Assembly: GCF_023238625.1 (NCBI RefSeq) | Contig: NZ_CP096670.1 | Coordinates: 3,614,501 to 3,678,500, forward strand | DNA from: Agarivorans sp. TSD2052 | GTDB taxonomy: Bacteria; Pseudomonadota; Gammaproteobacteria; Enterobacterales; Celerinatantimonadaceae | Reading direction: 5' to 3' | DNA: 64,000 nucleotides | The notes under the pieces: model-generated | Told to the model about the DNA's origin: nothing | Database searches by the model: none | The model's input: only the letters and a program-made list of their open reading frames with translations | Translations under genes and position numbers: made by a program | In this document: positions 25,711-35,055 of the stretch, piece after piece | Layout: the number at the start of each line of letters is the position of its first letter | How positions within the stretch are numbered: position 1 is the stretch's first letter

Positions 25711-26532
25711 ATGACAGCTCGAATTGCGTTTATCGGTGGCGGCAACATGGCCAGCAGTTTAATTGGCGGCCTAATCGCTAACGGCGCAAGTGCTAGCAGT
25801 ATTACCGCTAGCGATCCAAATTCTGAACAACAACAAAAACTACAACAGCAATTTGGTGTAAATGTCACTGGAGATAATAGTCAGGCTATTGAGCAAAGTG
25901 ATCTCATTGTATTAGCCGTAAAGCCTCAGTTGATGGCTGTGGTATGCCAAGCCATCGCCGAGCAAGCTACAGACTTAAGTGACAAGTTATTCGTATCGAT
26001 TGCTGCTGGCATTAGTGTACAGCGCTTAAAAGGTCTGCTCGGTGAACAGGTATCGATTGTGCGTACTATGCCAAATACCCCCGCGTTAGTGGGCCGAGGT
26101 ATGACTGGTTTATATGCTCCAAGTGATGTTAGCGCTGAGCAAAGCCAGGCTGCTGAACAGTTGATGCAAGCCGTGGGTGAAACCTGCTGGGTAAAACAAG
26201 AAGATGAAATAAATCATATCATTGCAGCAGCAGGCAGCGCGCCGGCTTACTTTTTCTTGTTTATGGAAGCCATGCAGCAACACGCAGAGCGCTTAGGTTT
26301 TAGCCCCGAGCAAGCGCGGATGTTGGTGCAACAATCCGCTTTAGGCAGTGCCGAGCTCGTTGCAGCTAATCCAGACCTTGATTTAGCGACACTGCGGGCC
26401 AATGTTACTTCTAAGGGAGGAACAACTGCTGAAGCAATTCGAGTATTTGAAGAACAAGGTTTACGTACTATTGTGACTAACGCCATGGACGCCGCCATTG
26501 AACGCGGTAAAGAAATGGAAAGTTTATTTTAA
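25711..26532 (+). CDS. proC: Pyrroline-5-carboxylate reductase
   Basis: This 273-residue enzyme makes the last step of proline synthesis with NADPH. The N-terminal Rossmann motif is FIGGGNMASSLIGG, and the middle carries VRTMPNTPALVGRGMTGLY. The C-terminal dimer domain carries the family signature around SKGGTTAEAIRVFE. AAAGGAATACCAAC precedes the ATG. It lies 23 nt after yggS and 17 nt before yggT. Confidence 0.95.
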   Translation: MTARIAFIGGGNMASSLIGGLIANGASASSITASDPNSEQQQKLQQQFGVNVTGDNSQAIEQSDLIVLAVKPQLMAVVCQAIAEQATDLSDKLFVSIAAGISVQRLKGLLGEQVSIVRTMPNTPALVGRGMTGLYAPSDVSAEQSQAAEQLMQAVGETCWVKQEDEINHIIAAAGSAPAYFFLFMEAMQQHAERLGFSPEQARMLVQQSALGSAELVAANPDLDLATLRANVTSKGGTTAEAIRVFEEQGLRTIVTNAMDAAIERGKEMESLF

Positions 26533-26549
26533 TAAGTTTTGAGGAAGTT

Positions 26550-27095
26550 ATGCAAGCGTTTGAATTTCTTATAAAAACAGTTTTTGACCTGTATTTAATA
26601 GTCGTATTGCTACGGGTTTGGTTACAATTAGCTCGCGCTGATTTTTACAACCCTCTTAGTCAGTTTGTAGTAAAAGCGACTAATCCTTTGGTGGTGCCAT
26701 TACGCCGCATTATTCCTGGCTTTGCAGGTGTTGATTGGGCAGCGGTGGTGATTGCTTTATTGGTGGTGGCTGCAAAATGGGCAATATTAATGCTGATGAC
26801 CGGCGGCATAGATGTACCCACCTTAGCTATTCTAGCAGTGGTAAATATGTTTAAAGAAGCTGGCATGATGGTATTTTGGGTACTCTTACTGCGGGCCATT
26901 CTTAGTTGGGTAAGCCAAGGGCGGAGCCCGGTTGAATATGTACTGGGTCAGTTAACCGAACCGATGTTGGCACCTATTAGAAAAATTCTACCTTCATTAG
27001 GCGGTCTCGACTTATCGGTATTGGTATTGTTTATTGCCCTTAATTTTTTAAATATATTATTAAGCGGCTGGATTCCATTTTGGCAGATGTTATAA
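26550..27095 (+). CDS. yggT: YggT family membrane protein
   Basis: This 181-residue membrane protein consists of two tandem YGGT modules, each with a helix pair around an NPL/PxR motif: DFYNPLSQFV with PLVVPLRRIIPGFAG in the first half, and EPMLAPIRKILPSLGG in the second. Its function is poorly known; relatives have been linked to osmotic shock tolerance and, in chloroplasts, to cytochrome maturation. The stop codon abuts the yggU start. GAGGAAG precedes the ATG. Confidence 0.9.
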   Translation: MQAFEFLIKTVFDLYLIVVLLRVWLQLARADFYNPLSQFVVKATNPLVVPLRRIIPGFAGVDWAAVVIALLVVAAKWAILMLMTGGIDVPTLAILAVVNMFKEAGMMVFWVLLLRAILSWVSQGRSPVEYVLGQLTEPMLAPIRKILPSLGGLDLSVLVLFIALNFLNILLSGWIPFWQML

Positions 27096-27383
27096 ATGCC
27101 CGCGGTCAGTCAAGATGGCGTAAACCTGCTATTACAGGTTTACGTGCAACCTAAGGCTAGCCGTGACAGTATTATAGGCTTGCATGGCGAAGCGCTAAAA
27201 ATCGCCATTACCGCGCCTCCTATTGACGGTAAAGCCAATCAACATTTAATTAAATATTTAGCCAAGCAATGTAAAGTGGCTAAATCACACGTCGAAATTG
27301 TTCGCGGTGAGCTTGGCCGTCACAAAACAGTGAGCATCACCAACCCAACGACAATACCAGAGATTATTGCGGCTTTGTTGTAA
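27096..27383 (+). CDS. yggU: DUF167 family protein YggU
   Basis: This 95-residue cytoplasmic protein belongs to the YggU/DUF167 family. Typical pieces are [32 protein letters not shown] and the basic end [11 protein letters not shown]. No function has been proven. It begins immediately after the yggT stop, so translation is coupled. Confidence 0.9.
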   Translation: MPAVSQDGVNLLLQVYVQPKASRDSIIGLHGEALKIAITAPPIDGKANQHLIKYLAKQCKVAKSHVEIVRGELGRHKTVSITNPTTIPEIIAALL

Positions 27384-27441
27384 GGATTGTTGACTAAAGT
27401 CTTTCTATACTAAAACCACATTTGTTTAAAAGGTCACCACT

Positions 27442-27876
27442 ATGAGTAAGTTTTTGCTAATAAGCTTAATCTCTAGCTTGATGTTATTTACCCTACCCAG
27501 TCATGCAGAGCAAAAAGCCATTTTAGGTGATTATGAAGTGCATTATGTCGCTTTTAACTCTACCTTTATCCCTGCTGAAGTGGCCAAAATTTATGGTCTA
27601 CAGCGTAGCCGTTATAACGGCTTGATTAATATTTCAGTGTTAGACAGCAAGTCAGCAGATAAAAACGCGGTTGCGGTAAAAATCTCCGGAACCGCACGTA
27701 ACCTAATTGGTAGCCAAAGCGAGTTAGAATTTAAAGAAATTCGTGAAGGCGAGTCGGTTTACTACATCGCACAACTGCGCCATAGCAATGAAGAAACCTT
27801 TCGTTTTAAAATCATCATCGATGACGGTAAACGCCAACAAACACTCGAGTTTCAACAAAAGTTTTACGTTGATTAG
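27442..27876 (+). CDS. DUF4426 periplasmic protein
   Basis: This 144-residue protein has a cleavable signal (ending near SHA-EQK, residue 22) and matches the DUF4426 family, with DYEVHYVAFNSTFIPAEVAKIYGLQRS and the closing QQKFYVD. The family usually sits between yggU and rdgB in Alteromonadales, Vibrio and Pseudomonas, as here. The function is unknown. AAAGGTCACC lies ahead of the ATG. Confidence 0.88.
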   Translation: MSKFLLISLISSLMLFTLPSHAEQKAILGDYEVHYVAFNSTFIPAEVAKIYGLQRSRYNGLINISVLDSKSADKNAVAVKISGTARNLIGSQSELEFKEIREGESVYYIAQLRHSNEETFRFKIIIDDGKRQQTLEFQQKFYVD

Positions 27877-27982
27877 CACCATAGCGCTTCAATCAGACTA
27901 GATCGACTTACTTAGGGCTTATTGCTAACCATTTACTCGCATAGTATATGCCTCATCCGTCAAACCAATCATAGGATCCCTC

Positions 27983-28582
27983 ATGCAAAAAGTTGTACTC
28001 GCCACGGGTAACCCAGGCAAAGTAGCCGAATTGTCAGACCTACTTAAGCCTTTGCAAAAACACATCATCGCCCAAAGTGAATTTGCCATTGAGGATGCTG
28101 AAGAAACCGGTACAACCTTCGTTGAAAACGCCATTATTAAAGCGCGTCATGCCGCAAAAATTACCGGCTTAGCCGCCATAGCCGATGATTCTGGGTTGGC
28201 GGTCGATTACTTAAATGGTGCGCCAGGTTTGTATTCGTCACGCTATGCAGGTAGCGATGCCAGTGACCACGACAACGTGTTAAAGCTACTTGACGCCATG
28301 CAAGATGCTCACAAAGAGCAACGTGGTGCAGAGTTTCACTGCGTATTAGTGTATTTGCGCCATGCCGATGACCCCGCACCGCTGATTTGCCATGGCAAAT
28401 GGCGTGGAACTATCACAGAACAAATCCACGGAGCCGGCGGTTTTGGTTACGATCCGGTGTTTTGGGTTGAACAACACCAAGCTACCTCCGCACAAATAAC
28501 TAAAATGGAAAAAAATGCTCTCAGCCATCGCGGTAAGGCGCTGCGCCAGTTGCTTGCTCAGATGGAAACCGAGATATGCTAA
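27983..28582 (+). CDS. rdgB: dITP/XTP pyrophosphatase RdgB
   Basis: This 199-residue nucleotide house-cleaning enzyme hydrolyses dITP, dXTP and related non-canonical triphosphates to monophosphates. It shows the N-terminal [11 protein letters not shown] substrate loop, [14 protein letters not shown], the metal/base segment [28 protein letters not shown] and the final LSHRGKAL. Length matches E. coli (197). It overlaps hemW by 7 nt. Confidence 0.95.
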   Translation: MQKVVLATGNPGKVAELSDLLKPLQKHIIAQSEFAIEDAEETGTTFVENAIIKARHAAKITGLAAIADDSGLAVDYLNGAPGLYSSRYAGSDASDHDNVLKLLDAMQDAHKEQRGAEFHCVLVYLRHADDPAPLICHGKWRGTITEQIHGAGGFGYDPVFWVEQHQATSAQITKMEKNALSHRGKALRQLLAQMETEIC

Positions 28583-29730
28583 CGCTAAGCCCCGCGCTAA
28601 GCCTATATATTCATGTACCGTGGTGTGTACAAAAATGCCCTTATTGTGATTTTAATTCCCATGGCTTAAAACAAGCGCTTCCTGAAACGGCTTACATCCA
28701 AGCCTTACTGGCAGACTTAGACGCAGACTTAGCCCGTTTCCCAGCAATGAACGGGCGGGCATTACATAGTATTTTCATTGGCGGAGGCACGCCTAGCCTA
28801 CTCTCTGCCGACGCCATTGATGACTTACTGCATGGTATCAAACAACGCTTAACGCTTGGCCCACTCACAGAAGTGACGATGGAAGCAAATCCCGGTACCG
28901 CAGAAGCAGACCGTTTCGCAGGCTATTTCCAGGCTGGAGTGAATCGCTTATCCATTGGGGTACAGAGCTTTCAGCAGCAACATTTAGCTAAGCTAGGTAG
29001 AATTCATAACGGTGATGAAGCGATGCGCGCCTTTGAGTTTGCTCAGCAGGCGGGTTTTAAGCGAATTAATCTCGATTTGATGCATGGACTTCCCAATCAA
29101 AGCCTTGAGCAAGCGATGCAAGACTTACAACAAGCTTTTGCTCTTGGGCCTAGCCATTTGTCTTGGTATCAGCTCACTATCGAAGCCAACACGGCCTTTG
29201 CCTCTCGCCCACCTAAACTGCCCAATGAAGACTTATTGTGGGATATTTATGAGCAAGGTCATCAGCAACTGCAACAGGCTGGCTTTGATCAGTATGAAGT
29301 GTCTGCTTATTGTCGTGAAAATGATCGTTCACAGCACAACCTTAATTATTGGCGTTTTGGCGACTACTTAGGTATTGGTTGTGGTGCTCACGGTAAAATT
29401 ACTGACTTAACGAATCAGCAATTAATCAGAACTGAGAAGGTAAAACACCCAAAAGGTTACTTAGAAGCAAGCCGTGATTTTATGTTTAAACAGTGGTCTG
29501 TCGACGCTGATGATTTGGCTTTTGAATTCTTCTTAAATCGCTTACGCTTATTTGAGGACATTCCTAAGGCTGAGTTTATTGACTTAACGGGCTTAGGCTT
29601 GACTGAGCTTGAGCAATCACTAAGTGATGCTAAACAGCAGGGTCTACTAACTGACAATCTTGACCACTGGCAGGTTACAAAAAAAGGCCGTTTATTTCTA
29701 AACGACCTCCTTAATTGTTTTACGGATTAA
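28576..29730 (+). CDS. hemW: Radical SAM haem chaperone HemW
   Basis: This 384-residue protein is homologous to coproporphyrinogen dehydrogenase HemN but belongs to HemW, which carries haem to target proteins. The radical SAM cluster is CVQKCPYC near residues 17-24. [15 protein letters not shown] and the segment [13 protein letters not shown] follow. It is the last gene of the yggS-to-hemW row. Its 3' end contains, within codons, a hairpin that looks like the terminator of the convergent trmB (29679-29708). Confidence 0.92.
   Translation: MLTLSPALSLYIHVPWCVQKCPYCDFNSHGLKQALPETAYIQALLADLDADLARFPAMNGRALHSIFIGGGTPSLLSADAIDDLLHGIKQRLTLGPLTEVTMEANPGTAEADRFAGYFQAGVNRLSIGVQSFQQQHLAKLGRIHNGDEAMRAFEFAQQAGFKRINLDLMHGLPNQSLEQAMQDLQQAFALGPSHLSWYQLTIEANTAFASRPPKLPNEDLLWDIYEQGHQQLQQAGFDQYEVSAYCRENDRSQHNLNYWRFGDYLGIGCGAHGKITDLTNQQLIRTEKVKHPKGYLEASRDFMFKQWSVDADDLAFEFFLNRLRLFEDIPKAEFIDLTGLGLTELEQSLSDAKQQGLLTDNLDHWQVTKKGRLFLNDLLNCFTD
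29679..29708 (-). terminator. Intrinsic terminator of trmB inside the hemW coding end
   Basis: On the minus strand AGGTCGTTTA pairs with TAAACGGCCT (one mismatch, loop GAAA) and is followed by seven T. It lies 25 nt beyond the trmB stop but inside the last codons of hemW. Confidence 0.72.
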
Positions 29731-29732
29731 GC

Positions 29733-30467
29733 TTACGCTTTACGGGCGAAAATTAAATCCCATACACCGTGGCCTAATCGATGGCCGCGGTTTTCAAATT
29801 TAGTCAGTGGGCGCCAGTCAGGGCGTGGCACATAGTCGTTCGTTTCAGAAGTATTGCTATAGCCTGGCGCTGCTTGCATTACTTCAAGCATGTGCTCTGC
29901 GTAATTTTCCCAATCTGTTGCCATATGGAATACACCACCAATCTTTAGTTTTTTGCGCAATACGTCAACAAACTCAAGCTGAACAATACGGCGCTTGTGG
30001 TGGCGAGATTTATGCCATGGGTCAGGAAAGAACAATTGCACGGTGTCTAAACTGTTATCAGGAATGCTATCGTTTAAAATTTCAACCGCATCGTGCTCAA
30101 ATACCCGTAGGTTTTTAATCTCTGCGTCAATCGCATCGGCCATACAAGCGCCCACACCTGGGCGGTGAACTTCAATCCCAATAAAATTAGTCTCTGGGGC
30201 ATTTTTTGCCATTTCGACTAAAGATGCACCCATACCAAAACCAATCTCTAATACCGTTTTAGCATCACGGCCAAACACTTGCTCGAGCGAATAATTGGTT
30301 TTTTGATAATCTAAGCCTAAGCTTGGCCAAAACTCGGTCAACGCGTTTTCTTGGCGCTTAGTTAAGCGACCTTCGCGTTTTACAAAGCTACGAATTTTGC
30401 GAAGTCGTTTGTCTTCGACTTGCTCTTGAGAGGCCTCAGGAGATGAATTTTGGTCTTGCTCGCTCAT
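29733..30467 (-). CDS. trmB: tRNA (guanine(46)-N7)-methyltransferase TrmB
   Basis: This 244-residue SAM-dependent enzyme forms m7G46 in tRNA variable loops. Motifs include [30 protein letters not shown], and [18 protein letters not shown], the catalytic Asp segment. The acidic/basic N-terminal extension is normal for gammaproteobacteria. It converges on hemW with only 2 nt between stop codons, so its terminator falls inside hemW. Confidence 0.95.
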   Translation of the reverse strand: MSEQDQNSSPEASQEQVEDKRLRKIRSFVKREGRLTKRQENALTEFWPSLGLDYQKTNYSLEQVFGRDAKTVLEIGFGMGASLVEMAKNAPETNFIGIEVHRPGVGACMADAIDAEIKNLRVFEHDAVEILNDSIPDNSLDTVQLFFPDPWHKSRHHKRRIVQLEFVDVLRKKLKIGGVFHMATDWENYAEHMLEVMQAAPGYSNTSETNDYVPRPDWRPLTKFENRGHRLGHGVWDLIFARKA

Positions 30468-30581
30468 GATAATTCCAGACTAGATTTTGCAGGGACATTC
30501 TAAATGTAGAACAGGGCTGGCATTATCCAAAGTTCTGACATTTGTGCAAGCTTTGCACGCCAAAGCGTGAGAAGTTTTCTG

Positions 30582-30890
30582 TTAACGCTGCTCGGGTAAG
30601 ATGCCAGCCAAGCGCTTTATTAAGGCTTGCTGACTTGCAGAGTTGACCGGTTTAAACACCATCGCTGAGCTGGCTGGGTAATTTTCCACGTTATTGCCAT
30701 TTACCCAATCGTGCTTAGGCCGAATTGGCCGAGAACAAAAGCCGCTGCCACAATTAGGGCAAACATTATGTAATACCTGCTCGACACAATCTACGCAAAA
30801 AGTACATTCAAAAGCGCAGATCATCGCATTAGTCGCATTGGTAGCTAAGTCTGTTTTACAGTGCTCACAACAAGGGCGTAATTCCAGCAT
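30582..30890 (-). CDS. DUF1272 zinc-finger protein
   Basis: This 102-residue cytoplasmic protein opens with LELRPCCEHCKTDL and has C-x2-C pairs at CCEHC, CTFCVDC and CPNCG, consistent with a two-zinc RING-like or treble-clef fold. It matches the DUF1272 family, in which members start the same way and end the finger with GGxxxRPxRP; here it is GSGFCSRPIRP. The function is unknown. It is divergent from the pilin gene, with starts about 80 nt apart. Confidence 0.82.
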   Translation of the reverse strand: MLELRPCCEHCKTDLATNATNAMICAFECTFCVDCVEQVLHNVCPNCGSGFCSRPIRPKHDWVNGNNVENYPASSAMVFKPVNSASQQALIKRLAGILPEQR

Positions 30891-30968
30891 AAATACTCCG
30901 ATTTGTTACCTAATATCTATAATAAAACAATAAACGGATCATTATACAATCAAAGGGAGGTTCAAGGA

Positions 30969-31505
30969 GTGAGAATTAATAGCTGGAGCCAGCAAGCTTT
31001 TACTCTCATTGAGCTGGTTATGGTGATGATTATTCTAGCCGTGTTGGCTGTGGTAGTTGCGCCCAAATTTATTAACTTAAAAACCGATAGTAAAACGGCC
31101 ATTCTGGAATCCCTTGGGGGGGCAATGCAGGAAGGTTTAAGGCTGGTCTATATTCAGTCAGCCTTAGAAAACAAAACGACGGGCAATACTGAAATCACCT
31201 ACCTTGGTCACCCTTTGCCGATATACAACGGTTACCCCGCGGTAGATGGTGGCGATAGTTTTGAAGAACTCAATCAACAGGTGCAAGCTTGGCTAGATAT
31301 TGACTCAGTGGCGCTAACCACCATCATAGCAGATAACGATGCAGCCCCATTTTTTGTTGATAAATCTACCGCACTTAACCGTATCTACATTTTTTACTCT
31401 GAGGATTTAGCCGACAAAAGTGTTTTTTTTAATTGCCATGCGCTTTACACCAATCAAGAAAATGGCAGCGGCCCTTCGGTCACCATTAAAACCAGTGATT
31501 GTTAA
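30969..31505 (+). CDS. MSHA-type type IV pilin-like protein
   Basis: This 178-residue prepilin has a short leader (MRINSWSQQA), the cleavage motif A-FTLIE with Glu5 present, and the hydrophobic N-terminal helix VMVMIILAVLAVVVAPKF. The position before cleavage is Ala rather than the usual Gly. INLKTDSKTA, LRLVYIQSAL, the YPAVDGG segment and the C-terminal Cys loop (FFNC...SDC) resemble MshA-like pilins. The GTG start at 30969 was chosen because AAGGGAGG lies 8 nt ahead; a longer upstream frame would hide the leader. No other pilus genes adjoin it, so it would use assembly machinery encoded elsewhere. Confidence 0.82.
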   Translation: MRINSWSQQAFTLIELVMVMIILAVLAVVVAPKFINLKTDSKTAILESLGGAMQEGLRLVYIQSALENKTTGNTEITYLGHPLPIYNGYPAVDGGDSFEELNQQVQAWLDIDSVALTTIIADNDAAPFFVDKSTALNRIYIFYSEDLADKSVFFNCHALYTNQENGSGPSVTIKTSDC

Positions 31506-31574
31506 ACTGAGTTTGCACTTCTCCCCGCTAGGCGATTGAACTACACTAAACGCAACACCATTAAGGAAACAAAC

Positions 31575-32066
31575 ATGAAATCAAAACCCTCTTCACGAGT
31601 ATTTCACGAACAGCAATTTCATGATGGTGACGCCCCCGCTTATCAAGGTGACGGGCAGAGTTTTAAGCAAGCTAAAAATATGGCCTCTGTGGTTTACCAA
31701 CCAGCCCATTTAAACCCTGAGGCACCCAATGATATGCAAGGTGAAGGACGTTTAGATGGCACCTGGATATACAGTGAAGAGCCAGACAAAGCAGAAGGCA
31801 TTTTACACAGCGGTATCGAGCTAGTCATGGATTCAAGTCTCGAGGCGAACGCCAGCATTGGTTTGCATCAGCATATTAACACCGAAGAAGTCTATTACTT
31901 ACTGAGTGGCGAATTACACATCACCTTAGTCGATGGCAAAGAGCAGCAAACCGAGCGTTTGCAAGTTGGCGACTCCCATTGCATTCATCCAGGACAAAGC
32001 CATTTTGTAAAAGCGGGAGCTAAAGGCGCTCGCTTTATTGTGGTTGCAGCAAAAGCCAACACGTAG
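31575..32066 (+). CDS. Cupin-domain protein
   Basis: This 163-residue protein is a single-domain cupin. The metal-binding motif 1 reads GLHQHINTEEVYYLLSGEL (about residues 96-114), and motif 2 reads HCIHPGQSHFV (about 136-146). The start at 31575 is preceded by TAAGGAAAC. Cupins of this sort include sugar isomerases, dioxygenases and binding proteins; I cannot tell which this is. The next gene, an oxidoreductase of the Gfo/Idh/MocA type, starts 10 nt later, so the two probably act on related, perhaps sugar-derived, substrates. Confidence 0.8.
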   Translation: MKSKPSSRVFHEQQFHDGDAPAYQGDGQSFKQAKNMASVVYQPAHLNPEAPNDMQGEGRLDGTWIYSEEPDKAEGILHSGIELVMDSSLEANASIGLHQHINTEEVYYLLSGELHITLVDGKEQQTERLQVGDSHCIHPGQSHFVKAGAKGARFIVVAAKANT

Positions 32067-32076
32067 AGATAAACCA

Positions 32077-33003
32077 GTGGTAGCAAATGATAACAAGTAT
32101 CAGATTAACTCAGCGGCGATTATTGGCTGTAATTGGGGCTTGGTGCATTTAGGCGCTCTGCGTAACAGCAATATTGACGTCAGCGCCATTGTCGATTTAG
32201 ATTTATCTAAAGCTCAACATCTAGCAAAGCAACACAACATAGCCCACGCCTGTAATGACGTTCAGCAAATCCCCACCGTGGATTTGGTGATTGTGGCAAG
32301 CCCTGCTGTGACTCACCAAGCCCTTATCCAACATTTTCAGCATTGCGCCATTATTTGCGAGAAGCCATTGCTGGGCTTGAGCCCTTCAACAAGCGATTAT
32401 ACTTGGCCAGAAAGACTTTGGGTGAACTACGCCTTTAGCCATCTTGCCAGCGCTAGATTAGTTGATCGCATTGTCGCTGAACAATCACAACCCGTTCATA
32501 TAACACTAAGCTCGCAAGTTAATTTGCCGCTTAAATTCACCCTTGAGCAATGGTTTTTAGAAACCTCCAGCCACCCCTTATCTTGGTTATTACATCGCTT
32601 TGGCCAGCCAAAGCAAACGCGTAAAACCTCAGATGGGCAACACTTATCGCTGCAACTTGAATGTGCCAACAACCGCATAGATATCGATTTCACTTTGGGT
32701 GGAGAACTCGGTATTTTTCATCAAATAGAGATTGCTTTTGGCACTGAAAAACTCTCCGTAGAAGGCGAGTACATTCCTGGGCGACCTTGGCGATTCTCGC
32801 CTGTCATGTTAAATAATAAACCACAAAACCAAGGTGAGTTTAGTCAAGCTGATTGCTGGATTGAAGCAAACCAACGCTCTACCGCAATGATGATTGAGCA
32901 GTTTCGCGGCCATCTCAGCAAAGCCGAGTTTGTTAAGCTAGGTGGCTTCGATGCAAGCAAAGCGCTTTGGTTAGAGCAGGCCTTGTTCTCCAAACCCAAT
33001 TAG
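32077..33003 (+). CDS. Gfo/Idh/MocA-like oxidoreductase (GTG start)
   Basis: This 308-residue protein has an N-terminal NAD(P)-binding Rossmann region (SAAIIGCNWGLVHLGALRN), a conserved VIVASPAVTHQAL and the catalytic-region CEKPLLG (about 110-116). The glycine motif is unusual: GCNWGLVHL instead of GxGxxG/A. The EKP Lys is present. The start is taken as GTG at 32077, after AGAGAT; the alternative TTG at 32038 would overlap the cupin gene. It follows the cupin directly. Substrate unknown. It may be a divergent, sugar-linked dehydrogenase. Confidence 0.75.
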   Translation: MVANDNKYQINSAAIIGCNWGLVHLGALRNSNIDVSAIVDLDLSKAQHLAKQHNIAHACNDVQQIPTVDLVIVASPAVTHQALIQHFQHCAIICEKPLLGLSPSTSDYTWPERLWVNYAFSHLASARLVDRIVAEQSQPVHITLSSQVNLPLKFTLEQWFLETSSHPLSWLLHRFGQPKQTRKTSDGQHLSLQLECANNRIDIDFTLGGELGIFHQIEIAFGTEKLSVEGEYIPGRPWRFSPVMLNNKPQNQGEFSQADCWIEANQRSTAMMIEQFRGHLSKAEFVKLGGFDASKALWLEQALFSKPN

Positions 33004-33085
33004 CCTCACAAAGTTAGCGGTTGTTAATTCAAGCTAAGCGCGTAAAAATAGAACTTACTTCCACTAATTGTTCAATGTGTAAAAT

Positions 33086-33553
33086 ATGAAACTCGATAGT
33101 AAAGACAAGTTGATACTCGATTTGCTGCAACGAGATGTGAGTATTCCGCTCAATGACATTGCCGAGCGGGTTGGGTTGTCTGCAACCCCTTGCTGGCGAA
33201 GGGTCCAAAAACTTGAGCAAGCCGGTTTTATTCGCCACAAAGTAGCGCTGTTAGATCGTAATAAACTTAACTTAGGTGTCACCGTGTTTGTTAGCGTTCG
33301 AACTTCACAGCATGATCAACAATGGCTTGATCAATTCAAACAAGCGATTCTAGACATTCCAGAGATCATTGAAGCCCATCGAATGAGCGGCAGTATCGAT
33401 TACTTGCTGCAAGTGGTAGTGCCTAGCATTAATGATTACGACAAGGTTTACAAAAAGCTGATAGAACGTTTGGCTTTTACCGATGTCAGTTCGGCCTTTT
33501 CTATGGAGGTTATGAAATCTACCACCTCCCTACCTACCCATTATTTGAGCTAA
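33086..33553 (+). CDS. Lrp/AsnC family transcriptional regulator
   Basis: This 155-residue regulator has an N-terminal winged helix-turn-helix ([16 protein letters not shown], then [23 protein letters not shown]) and a C-terminal RAM domain that binds amino acids (about 70-150, with [17 protein letters not shown]). It is close to the Lrp-like regulators of amino acid metabolism, but the target is unknown. It lies 82 nt after the oxidoreductase gene and 10 nt before mutY, so it could belong with either. Confidence 0.88.
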   Translation: MKLDSKDKLILDLLQRDVSIPLNDIAERVGLSATPCWRRVQKLEQAGFIRHKVALLDRNKLNLGVTVFVSVRTSQHDQQWLDQFKQAILDIPEIIEAHRMSGSIDYLLQVVVPSINDYDKVYKKLIERLAFTDVSSAFSMEVMKSTTSLPTHYLS

Positions 33554-33563
33554 TATCCCCATC

Positions 33564-34622
33564 ATGAGCAACTATATTCCAGCCTTCTCTGAACGAGTGG
33601 TGGATTGGTACCATCGTGCAGGACGCAAACACCTGCCTTGGCAACAAGACAAAACCCCTTATAAGGTGTGGTTGTCTGAAATTATGCTGCAGCAAACTCA
33701 AGTCGCCACAGTGATCCCCTATTTTGAACGTTTCATGCAGCGCTTCCCTGACGTAACCAGCCTTGCACAAGCCGATACTGACGAAGTGCTGCACCTCTGG
33801 ACGGGGTTGGGGTATTACGCACGTGCGCGTAATCTGCACAAAGCAGCACAAACCATTGCCAACGACTATAAGGGCGTATTTCCTGAAAGTATCGAGCAAG
33901 TCATTGCCCTACCCGGCATAGGCCGTTCTACCGCTGGCGCGGTGTTATCGCTATCGCTAGGTCAAGAACATGCCATTTTAGATGGTAACGTAAAGCGGGT
34001 ATTAGCGCGCCACCAAGCCATTGCCGGTTGGCCAGGTAAAAAGCCCGTTGAAAATCAATTATGGGTGCTTGCCGAAGCGAATACTCCCAAGCAGCAAACC
34101 ACCGCTTATAATCAAGCCATGATGGATTTAGGGGCAATGATATGCACTCGCAGTAAACCACGCTGTGAAGACTGTCCTGTCGCCGAAGATTGCCAAGCAC
34201 TAAAGCTTCAGCGACAAACCGACTTCCCAGGGAAAAAACCTAAAAAAGTACTCCCTGAAAAACCTGTACAAATGCTAATTTTACACTGGGGTCAGCAATT
34301 TTTACTGTATCAACGCCCCATGCAAGGCCTATGGGGCGGCTTATACTGTTTTCCTGAAATAGAGCTAGAAGACAGTATCACTGAATGGTTAAGCCAGCGG
34401 AATATGTCCGCTGACGCTATTTATGAATTGGCTCCACTGCGCCACACTTTTAGTCATTACCATTTAGATATTCAAGCTTCTTTAATTGAGCTAAGCGAAG
34501 CGCCGACTTTACAAGTAATGGAAGGCAATCAACATCTTTGGTATAACATGCAACAACCGTCGAAAGTCGGCTTAGCCGCAGTTACCGAAAAACTGTTAAA
34601 CATTGCCGCTAAAGCGCTTTAA
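33564..34622 (+). CDS. mutY: Adenine DNA glycosylase MutY
   Basis: This 352-residue base-excision enzyme (E. coli 350) removes A opposite 8-oxoguanine. Visible are catalytic Glu in [13 protein letters not shown], the helix-hairpin-helix [11 protein letters not shown], catalytic Asp in [13 protein letters not shown], and the Fe-S cluster ligands [17 protein letters not shown]. The C-terminal NUDIX-like domain that recognises 8-oxoG covers about 225-350. yggX follows 98 nt later, as in E. coli. Confidence 0.95.
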   Translation: MSNYIPAFSERVVDWYHRAGRKHLPWQQDKTPYKVWLSEIMLQQTQVATVIPYFERFMQRFPDVTSLAQADTDEVLHLWTGLGYYARARNLHKAAQTIANDYKGVFPESIEQVIALPGIGRSTAGAVLSLSLGQEHAILDGNVKRVLARHQAIAGWPGKKPVENQLWVLAEANTPKQQTTAYNQAMMDLGAMICTRSKPRCEDCPVAEDCQALKLQRQTDFPGKKPKKVLPEKPVQMLILHWGQQFLLYQRPMQGLWGGLYCFPEIELEDSITEWLSQRNMSADAIYELAPLRHTFSHYHLDIQASLIELSEAPTLQVMEGNQHLWYNMQQPSKVGLAAVTEKLLNIAAKAL

Positions 34623-34720
34623 CTGAAATGTTCACAGATCAGCACGGTTTCCATTGAGGCTGTGTTTAATAAGCTCGGCTCGGGACAACTTAAGCCACCA
34701 TATAGCAATAAGGGATAATT

Positions 34721-34993
34721 ATGGCTAGAACAGTATTTTGCCAACGTTTAAAAAAAGAAGCCGATGGCTTAGATTTTCAATTGATCCCCGGTGATATTGG
34801 TAAACGCGTATTCGACAACATCAGTAAAGAAGCCTGGACTGATTGGCAGAAAAAACAAACCATGTTCATCAACGAGAAGAAACTCAATTTGATGAATCAA
34901 GACGATCGAGAACTACTACAAGCTGAAATGGTAAAATACTTATTTGAAGATGGTGAAGTTGATATTGAAGGCTACACACCACCAAGCAAGTAG
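34721..34993 (+). CDS. yggX: Fe(II)-trafficking / oxidative-damage protection protein YggX
   Basis: This 90-residue protein has the YggX start [19 protein letters not shown] with Cys7, [15 protein letters not shown] and the end GYTPPSK. It protects Fe-S clusters and takes part in iron handling in Salmonella and E. coli. The mutY-yggX order is conserved. AAGGGATAATT precedes its start, and a strong terminator follows. Confidence 0.95.
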   Translation: MARTVFCQRLKKEADGLDFQLIPGDIGKRVFDNISKEAWTDWQKKQTMFINEKKLNLMNQDDRELLQAEMVKYLFEDGEVDIEGYTPPSK

Positions 34994-35009
34994 ACCGAGG
35001 CTTCAGCAT

Positions 35010-35040
35010 AAAAAAACAGAGCACAAACTCTGTTTTTTTA
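35010..35040. terminator. Bidirectional intrinsic terminator
   Basis: AAAAAACAGAG (35011-35021) pairs with CTCTGTTTTTT (35028-35038), loop CACAAA. It serves yggX and the convergent secreted-protein gene. Confidence 0.85.
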
Positions 35041-35055
35041 TAACTAAATTCACGA

